56,119 nucleotides of DNA from Zavarzinella formosa DSM 19928 (GCF_000255705.1 NZ_JH636439.1:1858478-1914596); one strand, 5' to 3'; shown: positions 6,830 through 13,883, counted from the first letter of the stretch. Numbers and translations are program-made. The notes: generated by a model not told the origin, from the sequence alone.

Positions 6830-6901
6830 TTATGAATCCGTTTGATGCCCGGACTGATTGTCGAACCGCTTCTCCTCGCGTTCAAGACATCGGAGTCATT
6901 C

Positions 6902-7156
6902 ATGAGCGAAGCAAGCAAAGAACCGGACGCAAATGAATTGGTGATCGTTTATTCCACCGACATCATGGGCGAGCCGGTGCGAAGTTCCGAATATCAACGC
7001 CTGTGCGATCTGCTTCGCGACGGCTGGATTCTGATCGACCTGAGCAAAACGTCCGGCAAGGTCGCCGGGGCTATCACCTACGCCGTCAGATTGCGGCCGC
7101 CCGGTCCAAATGGACGCTCCGCACGGATGCCCGTTGAACCAAGAAAGATGGTGTGA
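6902..7156 (+). CDS. Small protein of island-specific paralogous family (copy 3)
   Basis: This 84-aa paralogue of the genes at 1797 and 6151 has IVYSTDIMGEPVRSSEYQRL, then GWILIDLSKTSGK, then 'YAVRLRPPG'. A CGGAG ribosome site is seven bases before the ATG. The next ORF starts one base after the stop, which suggests translational coupling. Function unknown. Confidence 0.7.
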   Translation: MSEASKEPDANELVIVYSTDIMGEPVRSSEYQRLCDLLRDGWILIDLSKTSGKVAGAITYAVRLRPPGPNGRSARMPVEPRKMV

Positions 7157-7157
7157 C

Positions 7158-7322
7158 ATGTGCGAAGAGAATTGGAAGAGACTGGAGGCGAAGGGATGGA
7201 AGCGGGGAACGGTCGAGGACTTCCTGAACGATGTCTTTGGGCAGGCCCCCGTCCAGACCGGCCGCGCTGTCGCCGTTCCCCGAGTGTCCGGCGCCGGACA
7301 CTCGCGAAGCTGCCGCAATTGA
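7158..7322 (+). CDS. Short ORF, possibly truncated HTH-antitoxin-like protein
   Basis: This 54-aa frame begins one base after the previous stop. Residues 8-20 (RLEAKGWKRGTVEDFLN) resemble the first helices of small XRE/antitoxin-type proteins (GWKxGTVxDFL). The usual continuation is missing, and the palindrome at 7281 forms part of the C-terminus, so the protein is probably cut short. Confidence 0.4.
   Translation: MCEENWKRLEAKGWKRGTVEDFLNDVFGQAPVQTGRAVAVPRVSGAGHSRSCRN
7281..7304. repeat. Island palindrome, class GAG/CTC
   Basis: Perfect 24-bp palindrome inside the end of the short ORF 7158-7322. Confidence 0.95.
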
Positions 7323-7440
7323 CCGTCCTCAAAAATGACTTGCCGTTGAACAATCGACCGGCGACGCCATTCACGAACGACCCGGCGAAAGCTCGGGCCG
7401 CTCCTTTTTTTCATTCCAATCATTCAGCCGGCCCCGTGAG

Positions 7441-7456
7441 TGTCCGGAGCCGGACA
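7441..7456. repeat. Island palindrome variant with AG centre
   Basis: TGTCCGG and CCGGACA arms are separated by AG instead of the usual CG centre. Confidence 0.8.
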
Positions 7457-7580
7457 ACTGAGAAAGTGATTGCGGTAACCGAACTTGTCAGATATGCTCC
7501 TGTGGTGGTTCTTTTTCGGCTTGGGACCACAAGGCCGGGGAATCATATGGGGGTTCGCCCGGCCATTTTATTGCCATTTT

Positions 7581-7628
7581 ACTTTGCGACCCAAAGTGTC
7601 CGAATCCGGACACTTTGGGTCGCAAAGT
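7581..7628. repeat. Palindrome variant with 22-bp stem and AATC loop
   Basis: A 22-bp perfect stem starts ACTTTGCGACCCAAAGTG and closes on GTCCG-AATC-CGGAC. The loop differs from the main family, but the GTCC/GGAC base is shared. The same loop occurs at 10976. Confidence 0.9.
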
Positions 7629-7719
7629 GTTTTCTGCATCTTGGGGGTGTCGTGCCCTGTGTTGCCTCAGATCACGACGCCCCAAGACCGCGTTTGCAAA
7701 TTTGGCCCACATTTTTCGC

Positions 7720-7738
7720 GGGTCCGATCCGGACACCC
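7720..7738. repeat. Palindrome variant, shortened left arm
   Basis: GGGTCCGATCCGGACACCC lacks the TG of the left arm and has an altered centre. The right side keeps the CCCGAGGAT tag. Confidence 0.75.
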
Positions 7739-7806
7739 GAGGATAAAAGAACCGTGATCAAAGCCCGTGGGTGGTAGGGAAATTCCCTACCATCCTCCCC
7801 CAAACA

Positions 7807-7833
7807 GGGGGGGGCCGGAAACTCCGTACCCCC
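7807..7833. repeat. G-tract hairpin repeat, copy 2
   Basis: Eight G residues, CCGGAAACTCCGTA, then CCCCCC. It shares its inner 18 nt with the copy at 3328-3367. An unrelated GGTAGGGAA palindrome lies just upstream at 7773-7791. Confidence 0.7.
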
Positions 7834-7912
7834 CTCGCGTTTTCCCCGAAGCCACTGGCAGGATGACGGGCGGGTTACATGCCTTTTCCATCCTCGGGTG
7901 TTTTTCCCATGA

Positions 7913-7930
7913 GTGTCCGGCGCCGGACAC
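7913..7930. repeat. Island palindrome, hybrid arms GAG/CCC
   Basis: Perfect 18-bp core with non-matching outer arms. A detached CCTCGGGTG fragment of another copy lies at 7893-7901. Confidence 0.9.
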
Positions 7931-7943
7931 CCGGAACAAAAGT

Positions 7944-8010
7944 GACCGGGGCAAGGACTCGCAACTCCCCCGGTCTGACGAACGCTCCCGGCTTTTGGGT
8001 CCGGTGTCCG
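7944..8010 (+). ncRNA. 67-nt structured repeat, copy 2
   Basis: Matches 2067-2133 at 62 of 67 positions. The first hairpin reads GACCGGGG...CCCCGGTC, so one stem pair is A-T where copy 1 has G-C. It lies 13 bp right of a palindrome, as copy 1 does. Confidence 0.5.
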
Positions 8011-8347
8011 TGACGGCAAAGTAACCAGATTCGGATGGTAAGCAAGCCAATTCTGGCATGAATCGACGGATGCCGGCATTCCCTTCGCAATCTCAGGGTG
8101 TTCGCCGTCTTGAAAGGACGCGGCGGCCCGCGGGTCATCAGACGGAGCAAGGGCGATGACCGCCATCATTTCGGGCAAGCGTCCGTCGAGAAGAAGAAAG
8201 GAATGTTTGTCATTTCAAAATGAAAGAAATTCGGCCGGGCCGTAATTTCGCGTTCGGAATTGCTTTCGGATTGGTTCAGACAAAGGCTGCAAGGCATTAG
8301 GGTATTGATGTTGGTTTCTCACCCCGGCGGTTCGCTCTGGAACTTCC

Positions 8348-9100
8348 ATGAACCCTTTGCCCATCCCTTCCGCCCTGACTCTTCGCAATATCGTCGACAG
8401 CGGCGAAATCTATTCCGTCCCGTCGACTGTTCTCTCCGATCTGGACGTGAGCGAGGCGATGCTGGCCGCGGTGTTGCGCACCCCTCATGACGAGACTCCC
8501 CGAAAAGCTTATGCCGCCTGGCTGGCCGCGAACGGCCGGAACGAACGCGCCGAACTGATTCGTTTGCAATGCCAGCCCGTTCCCGCCTTTGACCGTCACC
8601 CTCGGGGAACCCCCGTCTGTGCCTGCGGCGAATGTACCCGACGGGAGCGGGTGCGGGAGTTGTTGTCCCCGGATCGAGCGGACGAGTGGGCGGGCGGTGC
8701 GAGGTTGCGAGAGACAACGAAATCTGTTCCCGTGCTGCATCACACCGACGACCGCCACTGCCCCGGCACGCTCGGGCTTGTCTGGAACCGGGGGTTTGTG
8801 GAGGAAATTCGCTGTCCGGCCGCCATGTTCGCGGACGTCGCGGAAATAGTGTTCGCGTTGCATCCGGTGCTTCGAGTCGTCTTGGACGACGTCGCGGAAT
8901 GCTTGTGGACGGAACAAAAATCGGACGGTTCCCAAAGCTTGTATCTGTGGCAGGCCGGCCGCCGGGTCTGGCTGGGTGATCCCTGCCTTGCCGGGTTGTG
9001 CCGGGCTGAAAGCCAGGCGGCATTTGTTGTGTGGCTTGCCGAGCGTGTTTCACGCGCCTGCGTCTTGAGAGGACGACGCCTGGCGGGGCTGCCCGTCTGA
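8348..9100 (+). CDS. TIGR02996-domain protein (Gemmata-type)
   Basis: This 250-aa protein has, near residues 36-75, MLAAVLRTPHDETPRKAYAA followed by WLAANGRNERAELIRLQ. That is the TIGR02996 pattern (D-x-PRL-x-YADWLEE-G-x-ERAEFIRLQ), abundant in Gemmata relatives. A CACGECTRRERVREL stretch follows, a possible zinc site common in this family. The C-terminal half contains a LGLVWNRGFVEEI segment also typical of it. Function unknown. Its presence in a phage island suggests host-gene capture. Confidence 0.8.
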   Translation: MNPLPIPSALTLRNIVDSGEIYSVPSTVLSDLDVSEAMLAAVLRTPHDETPRKAYAAWLAANGRNERAELIRLQCQPVPAFDRHPRGTPVCACGECTRRERVRELLSPDRADEWAGGARLRETTKSVPVLHHTDDRHCPGTLGLVWNRGFVEEIRCPAAMFADVAEIVFALHPVLRVVLDDVAECLWTEQKSDGSQSLYLWQAGRRVWLGDPCLAGLCRAESQAAFVVWLAERVSRACVLRGRRLAGLPV

Positions 9101-9259
9101 ACAACGAGTTGAATATGTCAGAAGGGTGTGCCGGGGGGATTTGAAAAACGGCGGGTGTTCAATCGCAAGGCTTGCCCGGCCTTCCTGTCAGCCATCTCCT
9201 AGCCGGTCGGTCTCACGGCCCGGCCGCCCGTCTCATCAAACGGCGTCCAACCCGAACTA

Positions 9260-9556
9260 TTAAGTCAGGGGTTCTCCGGAAGTTCGCAATCTGCAAATGT
9301 CACAGAGCCATTCGGCCATGAACTCCCGCCAACCGTCGCGGCCAAAGTGAGCCGCAATCGCGGCGGCCTGTTCGCAACTGACCGGGGAGCGGCTGATCAA
9401 AAGATCCTGAAGCTGATTGGCGTCAAGGCCCAAGAGGCCGGCCAGACCGGCCTGGCTGACCTCTTTCGCCGAAACCCATGTGAGAATCGGGCAGGCCAGA
9501 TATTTGGGGTTCTTTCTGACCCGGTCGATGAAGGCTTGAATCAGCGGGTCCGACAT
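9260..9556 (-). CDS. Small HTH-like protein
   Basis: This 98-aa protein contains QAGLAGLLGLDANQLQDLL followed by 'SCEQAAAIAAHFG', which fits a Cro/CI-type four-helix fold, though the match is loose. Two cysteines occur in LCDICRL near the end. No strong ribosome site is seen. An AT-rich stretch (9590-9620) upstream on its strand is a likely promoter. Possibly a regulator or antitoxin. Confidence 0.5.
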   Translation of the reverse strand: MSDPLIQAFIDRVRKNPKYLACPILTWVSAKEVSQAGLAGLLGLDANQLQDLLISRSPVSCEQAAAIAAHFGRDGWREFMAEWLCDICRLRTSGEPLT

Positions 9557-9908
9557 GGTCAGTCACGCACGATGATGGTTTGCCCAGAATATTAACATAT
9601 TGTAATAAAACTGTCCTGAGAATGAACAAACAAAAATTGGAATTGAGAAGGTCAGATCGTTTTGGTGATTGATGGGGAACAGGTCGGGAGCAGCGTCCCA
9701 CCCTGAACGTTCCTTTTAAAATGAAGAAGCCCGCCGAGAATCCGCGACTGTCGCCCACATCAGCCGGAACCCTTCGGCGGGCTCAACTCCACCCTATCCT
9801 TTTTGTCACACCGCACAATAGCCGGGTAATTCAAGCGGCCGTCTTTGATTCCCATCACCGTGTGATTTTTCATCTTTGGCAAGAATCATGAGCGTTCGGG
9901 CCAGGCAG

Positions 9909-9926
9909 GTGTCCGGTGCCGGACAC
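9909..9926. repeat. Island palindrome variant with TG centre
   Basis: GTGTCCGG-TG-CCGGACAC; one base differs from the main core at the dyad. Confidence 0.85.
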
Positions 9927-10020
9927 TCAACATTAACCCACCACTTCCGTCAGCCCGTCTTCCGGCTGATCCGGTTTCCTCGGGCTGTCCTCGCCTCGCC
10001 TCCCTGATCGCATTCGCCAA

Positions 10021-10040
10021 GTGTCCGAGTCCGGAGAGTG
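10021..10040. repeat. Degenerate island palindrome
   Basis: GTGTCCGAGTCCGGAGAGTG keeps GTCCG and CCGGA but has lost several pairs. Confidence 0.6.
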
Positions 10041-10082
10041 AGGGTGACTATGGTGTCTCATCCCCCAATTGAGGACCATGCC

Positions 10083-10343
10083 ATGAAGTTCACCGAACGA
10101 CTGAAGACGCTCCGCAAAGAATTCAAGATGAGCCAGCCCAAACTGGCCGAGGCGTCCGGCGTGCCGGTCGGCTCCATTCGCTCGATGGAGCGGGGCAAGC
10201 GGCGGCCGAGGCTGACGAACCTGCTCCGGCTCAGCCGGGTATTGGGCGGTTCCATGAGCATCTGGGACGGCTTGGAACTGGAGCCGGACAAACAAGAGGC
10301 GAAGGCCGCGGCTCCGGTCGTAGCCGGATTCAAATCGCATTGA
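10083..10343 (+). CDS. XRE-family regulator with WDGL motif (paralogue 2)
   Basis: This 86-aa protein has a Cro/CI-type HTH (MSQPKLAEASGVPVGSIRSM), then ERGKRRPRL and SIWDGLELEPD. It is a close paralogue of the proteins at 4837 and 10616. GAGG lies about a dozen bases before the ATG. A palindrome starts 12 bp after the stop, followed by two more before the next XRE gene. Confidence 0.85.
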   Translation: MKFTERLKTLRKEFKMSQPKLAEASGVPVGSIRSMERGKRRPRLTNLLRLSRVLGGSMSIWDGLELEPDKQEAKAAAPVVAGFKSH

Positions 10344-10354
10344 ATGGGTTCCGA

Positions 10355-10372
10355 GTGTCCGGCGCCGGACAC
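10355..10372. repeat. Island palindrome, hybrid arms GAG/CCC (tandem unit 1)
   Basis: Perfect 18-bp core, outer arms unmatched. First of three copies at 81- and 83-bp intervals. Confidence 0.9.
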
Positions 10373-10435
10373 CCACGCGAAGCCGCCCATGCTTTTAATG
10401 CCAAACCTGAATAACCGCCCCCAAAGCAGGTTGGT

Positions 10436-10451
10436 TGTCCGGCGCCGGACA
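10436..10451. repeat. Island palindrome (tandem unit 2)
   Basis: 16-bp core with one mismatch outside it (T against C), then two more matching pairs. Confidence 0.9.
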
Positions 10452-10518
10452 CCCACGCCACCGCAACGCAGTGTCACGACCGTATTCACGCCAAGCCTGA
10501 AAAGGCCACGGCTTAACA

Positions 10519-10542
10519 GTGGGTGTCCGGCGCCGGACACCC
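10519..10542. repeat. Island palindrome, class GGG/CCC (tandem unit 3)
   Basis: Perfect 24-bp palindrome. Between the copies a short CCAAACCTGA-like phrase recurs in each unit (near 10401, 10491 and 10567). Confidence 0.95.
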
Positions 10543-10615
10543 AACCCCTGACGATCCAGTTCGATTTCAAACCTGATGACCGGCTTGCGGGCCGGTCCCA
10601 CACCCGGAGAATCAA

Positions 10616-10906
10616 ATGACGTTCGGACAGAAACTCAGAGAGATGCGGATCAAGGCCGGCTTGAGCCAGGCAAAATTGAGTCTCAAGGCCGGCCTGACGC
10701 CAAACACAATCCAATCGCTGGAGCGTGGGAAGAGAATCCCCACCCTTCCGGTCATGCAGCTACTCTCACGGGCTTTGGAATGTTCAATGGGTGTCTGGGA
10801 CGGGCTGGAGATCGAGGCCACCGCCAACATGCTGGCCGGCCGGCACAGGAAAAAAGGTCTCAATCCGCATGAGTGTCCGGCGCCGGACACTCATGCGGCC
10901 GCCTGA
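10616..10906 (+). CDS. XRE-family regulator with WDGL motif (paralogue 3)
   Basis: This 96-aa protein has an HTH (LSQAKLSLKAGLTPNTIQSL), ERGKRIPTL, then GVWDGLEIEA. A good ribosome site, GGAGAATCAA, precedes the ATG. The last residues (HECPAPDTHAAA) are read through a 34-nt palindrome that contains the end of the gene, so the palindrome supplies part of the C-terminus. Paralogous to 4837 and 10083. Confidence 0.85.
   Translation: MTFGQKLREMRIKAGLSQAKLSLKAGLTPNTIQSLERGKRIPTLPVMQLLSRALECSMGVWDGLEIEATANMLAGRHRKKGLNPHECPAPDTHAAA
10865..10898. repeat. Island palindrome, class GAG/CTC, extended arms
   Basis: A 34-nt perfect palindrome (outer CCGCATGAG/CTCATGCGG) in frame at the 3' end of the XRE gene. 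Confidence 0.95.
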
Positions 10907-10975
10907 CGTGTCGGGAAAACGAAGGAACCATCCGAATTCCCTTCACTTCCATCGCCCCAATCTTTTGACGTTCTG

Positions 10976-11011
10976 ACAAATTCTCTGTCCGAATCCGGAC
11001 AGAGAATTTGT
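10976..11011. repeat. Palindrome variant with 16-bp stem and AATC loop
   Basis: The stem ACAAATTCTCTGTCCG closes on an AATC loop, as in the variant at 7581, but the outer arms are quite different and still fully paired. Confidence 0.9.
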
Positions 11012-11143
11012 TTGAGCATCGTTGCTTCGCCCCACCAAATCACATCTCCCTTCCCACGCACGGGAATTCCGCGCGTCCGTGCATTTGTCCGGAGACGAGC
11101 ATGCCTATGGAGTTGTGTGGAGATTCCGCGAGGAGACTGGTTT

Positions 11144-11157
11144 CCGGACACCCGAGG
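11144..11157. repeat. Half of an island palindrome
   Basis: CCGGACACCCGAGG is a right arm plus tag without its left partner, broken near the dyad centre. Confidence 0.75.
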
Positions 11158-11459
11158 GAAATGAAACGGGTTGGATTTGCCAGACATTGACCCGAGCCGC
11201 CGACAGACGGGCGGTTGAAAATGGAACACCTGGCCGGGTTCTTGAGGGACGCCTCCCATTCAAAAGGCTCCCGGATCGATACGACATTTGGCAATCCCGG
11301 CCCAAGCCGGGGGTTGACCGGCATCGAATCAACGAACCGCCTCCGCGAGCCGCGATCACGGCGAACGGCGGCGGGCAACCCTCCCGAACGGGAGATGACG
11401 GCCGGCGGGGGCCTTGACAGGTCGGCCCCAAGATGACTTCCTCGAAAGCGATTTCCCGC

Positions 11460-11696
11460 TCATGGCGGGTTTTTCCGGTGCAACGCGTTGGTAGTAGAGG
11501 GCTGCAAGGCGAAAGCGAGTCCACGCACAAGATGATTCGACGGACGGCCCTTGCGTCCGTTGGTGCGGTCCAACAAGGCGGCAGCGTCCCGGTCCAAAGT
11601 GATGACCCGCTCAGGCGGGAAAAAATCGTGCCCGGCCCAAGGGGTCGGGATATTGAGGTCATGCGGTTCCCGTCCATCCGGGGCCGATAGTGTCAT
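11460..11696 (-). CDS. Hypothetical protein, coupled to upstream ORF
   Basis: This 78-aa frame has its ATG overlapping the stop of the upstream ORF (ATGA at 11693-11696), which suggests coupling. Codon use looks normal for the region. It has a Pro-rich start and a RTNGRKGRPSNHLVRGLAF segment. Not recognised; could be a fragment. Confidence 0.45.
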   Translation of the reverse strand: MTLSAPDGREPHDLNIPTPWAGHDFFPPERVITLDRDAAALLDRTNGRKGRPSNHLVRGLAFALQPSTTNALHRKNPP

Positions 11697-11797
11697 CCCA
11701 GATTAAAGGCCAGTGTCGGAACGGCAAGCGCGCTGATGTGATTCCACCCCGAGGCCCCGCCGTGAAGGCGGGCAAAGGCCGCGGGAAGAATCATCAT
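11693..11797 (-). CDS. Very short ORF overlapping the next gene
   Basis: A 34-aa frame (MMILPAAFARLHGGASGWNH...) whose TGA overlaps the ATG of the next frame by four bases. The frame is open upstream to the palindrome at 11849 without another good start, so it may be the tail of a gene whose 5' part was lost at the palindrome. Confidence 0.3.
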   Translation of the reverse strand: MMILPAAFARLHGGASGWNHISALAVPTLAFNLG

Positions 11798-11848
11798 CAG
11801 AGGGATGCCGCCCTGCGCCCGCAGATGACTTTTGAACTCATGATGGAG

Positions 11849-11892
11849 TGAAATTGCGTGAGTGTCCGGCGCCGGACACTCACGCAATTTCA
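11849..11892. repeat. Longest island palindrome, 44 nt perfect
   Basis: Outer arms TGAAATTGCGTGAG and CTCACGCAATTTCA pair perfectly around the core. It marks the boundary between the GC-rich phage part and the AT-richer cargo gene. Confidence 0.97.
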
Positions 11893-12145
11893 AAGGAATG
11901 TTTCAGTCGTGGCAGTCGGGGTAGCCCCTGGATCTCATGCGGCAGACGTTGAGCGAATACGAAGATTTGTTTTGACCAAAACTCTCATGGCCGCTAGGTT
12001 GTGAGTGATTCGTTGATTGGGCAATGCCGGGAAAGTTGCTGACTGCCAAACGACTGGATTGTTTAGCAAGACAATCAGCCAATGTTCGCCGTCAGGCATA
12101 CTAGCTCATGACAGTTTCGTCAAACAATTCTGGATGGAGACCAAA

Positions 12146-13795
12146 ATGTGGACTCGTGCGATTGTGGTTTGGTGTGTTGGCCTGTTGTTTGTCTCCACGG
12201 GTGACGCCGAAGACAAGAGTGTCGTCATTTGGAAGCAGGAAAAAATCAAGACTGGTGGCACGATCCTGTCCGACGGTAATATCTTGGTCACGTTCCCGAA
12301 GGGTGTCGAGGTCAAAGTGAGAGGACCAAGGGCGTCAACAGATTCCGACGAAGATTTTGACAAAGGGCTTCAAGGCCTTCTCAGCATCCAACGTTACCCC
12401 GTCGTTGCAGAACTGAAGAAAGCAGACGACCCGCAAAAGTGGTTTAAAGAATTTATTAACGCGAAGATTGAAAATGATCGCAAGCAAATCGGAAAGTCGG
12501 GACCGGGAATTTTGAGTGTGATTAATGATGTCAAGCTTATCAAAACGAGTGAGATCTCACTCGGCGAAAACAAAGGGTTGAAGTCTGTCGTCTATGAAGA
12601 GAATACCGTCGCAAAAACTCGCTTTCGCGAGTTAGCGGAGACTGACCATTATTTGATCGGCGATTACGTCTATTTTTTACGGGCGAGCGGATCGGAAATA
12701 TTGGGGGTGACGGGATCGGACTCTGCCAAGTTCAAGTTCCATCAATCCGAGATTGCCCAACAGTTCTTTAAGTCAGTCAAACTGCAGAAGTCTTCATCTG
12801 TCCAGGAATCCAAGTTCTTCAATGGCAAGGATCTCACCGGTTGGCGTGGTCTTGGCGGCTATTGGAAGGTTGTCGACGGGGCCATTGTCGGCACCCCGCC
12901 CCCGAGAAACCAAAAGCACACATTCCTGTGCAGCGAATACTACTACGGCGACTTTGAACTGTCGTTCAAAGTCCGTAGGAAAGGCGGGATTGGCAACACC
13001 GGCGTTCAAATTCGGTCTTGGTATCGTGATCCGTCGCAGTTCTCGCTGTTCGGCCCTCAAATTGAAATCGAAGACGCCTCGTTTGCATACCCGCCCGGAA
13101 GCGTCCTGCACGAGCCGACGGGCAATCCCTCATACAAAGCGGATGCGGACATCGTCAAGAACGAATGGAAAAATGACGGGTTCAACCACATGAACATTCG
13201 TTGTGTCGGCAAGCATGTGACAGTGAAAATCAACGGCAAAACAGTTACGGACACGGATTATCCGGCGATGCCAAAGGAAGGCATCATCGGGTTCCAACTC
13301 CATGGCGGATACAAAACCATCCGCGCTCCCGAAGAAGTTGTCTTCAAAGACATACAGTTCACGGAGATCACGCCGCGGCATCCGGTCGGGCCAATTGTGA
13401 TTCAACGGTCGGGCCAGAGAACCACGCAGCAAGATTTCGCCGCTGCGTTTGTGTTGTTCGGCCTTGGCTACATGGCGGCACAAGAGTATGGCTTGGGGGA
13501 TCGCGCATGGAATTCGCTAAGGCAGGAGTCGGAGTCTCAGCTTATTAGAGTGATCGCGGCCGCCCTCATCGAGTCGTTGCCAAAATCAAAGAACACGAAT
13601 TATAACGCCAAGCTCATACAGGCATTGGTGCTTCAGGCAATCGACGGCAGACTTGACATTGCAAATCTCGCACAAGAGGCGGCAAAAGAGTTGATTTTGA
13701 AGGAGCTTTACAAGATCGACAAAGATCTTGGGGACGCGGCAGTGATCGCAAACATTATTTACACAGTCTATCAAACAACCAAATCAAATCGCTAA
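12146..13795 (+). CDS. Exported DUF1080 (3-keto-disaccharide hydrolase-like) protein
   Basis: This 549-aa protein starts at the ATG at 12146 because GGAG sits six bases upstream. A signal peptide (MWTRAIVVWCVGLLFVSTGD) is followed by an unrecognised domain to about residue 225. Residues ~228-430 form a concanavalin-like DUF1080 domain: FFNGKDLTGWRGLGGYWKVV, then 'NTGVQIRS', then GIIGFQLHGG, then EVVFKDIQF. The last 100 residues are helical. DUF1080 proteins are abundant in planctomycetes and act on sugars. It is clearly AT-richer than its neighbours and flanked by palindromes, so it looks like captured host-type cargo. Confidence 0.85.
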   Translation: MWTRAIVVWCVGLLFVSTGDAEDKSVVIWKQEKIKTGGTILSDGNILVTFPKGVEVKVRGPRASTDSDEDFDKGLQGLLSIQRYPVVAELKKADDPQKWFKEFINAKIENDRKQIGKSGPGILSVINDVKLIKTSEISLGENKGLKSVVYEENTVAKTRFRELAETDHYLIGDYVYFLRASGSEILGVTGSDSAKFKFHQSEIAQQFFKSVKLQKSSSVQESKFFNGKDLTGWRGLGGYWKVVDGAIVGTPPPRNQKHTFLCSEYYYGDFELSFKVRRKGGIGNTGVQIRSWYRDPSQFSLFGPQIEIEDASFAYPPGSVLHEPTGNPSYKADADIVKNEWKNDGFNHMNIRCVGKHVTVKINGKTVTDTDYPAMPKEGIIGFQLHGGYKTIRAPEEVVFKDIQFTEITPRHPVGPIVIQRSGQRTTQQDFAAAFVLFGLGYMAAQEYGLGDRAWNSLRQESESQLIRVIAAALIESLPKSKNTNYNAKLIQALVLQAIDGRLDIANLAQEAAKELILKELYKIDKDLGDAAVIANIIYTVYQTTKSNR

Positions 13796-13828
13796 ACGGT
13801 GTTTGATTGGTTTGGTTGCGATTATCAA

Positions 13829-13856
13829 CTTGGGTGTCCGGTGCCGGACATCCAAG
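13829..13856. repeat. Island palindrome variant with TG centre and G-T pair
   Basis: A 13-bp stem CTTGGGTGTCCGG pairs with CCGGACATCCAAG through one G-T pair. It lies between convergent genes ending at 13795 and 13884. Confidence 0.85.
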
Positions 13857-13883
13857 GTTTGTTCCAATGCTGTTTTGACCCGA

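Larger units (their letters stand above)
7323..8347. other. 1-kb region without a convincing gene, dense in hairpins
   Basis: I see no supported coding region. The open frames here run through palindromes and repeats and lack ribosome sites. The stretch holds four palindrome variants (7441, 7581, 7720, 7913), a 19-nt palindrome at 7773-7791, the second G-tract hairpin (7807), the second 67-nt structured repeat (7944) and, from about 8180, an AT-richer promoter-like stretch ahead of the gene at 8348. Confidence 0.6.
9557..10082. other. Intergenic region with promoter-like AT stretch and a hairpin
   Basis: No gene is supported. The AT-rich part at 9590-9640 probably holds promoters for the minus-strand gene at 9260. 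A 10-bp stem AGCCCGCCGA (9728-9737) pairs with TCGGCGGGCT (9774-9783) over a 36-nt loop. On the minus strand it is followed by a T-rich run, so it may be a terminator or small RNA. Palindrome variants lie at 9909 and 10021. Confidence 0.5.
10907..11459. other. Region without a supported gene
   Basis: Several overlapping open frames exist on both strands, but none has a ribosome site, a recognisable domain or clear codon bias. It holds the AATC-loop palindrome variant (10976) and a half palindrome (11144). It may be decayed coding sequence. Confidence 0.5.

Noticed and set aside
7672-8178. 168-aa minus-strand ORF
   Set aside because: It runs through a palindrome, the 67-nt repeat and the G-tract hairpin, has no ribosome site and no domain.
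11105-11677. 190-aa minus-strand ORF
   Set aside because: It overlaps the better supported frame 11460-11696, has no ribosome site, and its composition looks like an out-of-frame shadow.
12017-12145. Upstream extension of the DUF1080 protein
   Set aside because: The signal peptide and GGAG site place the start at 12146; the extension would bury the signal peptide.
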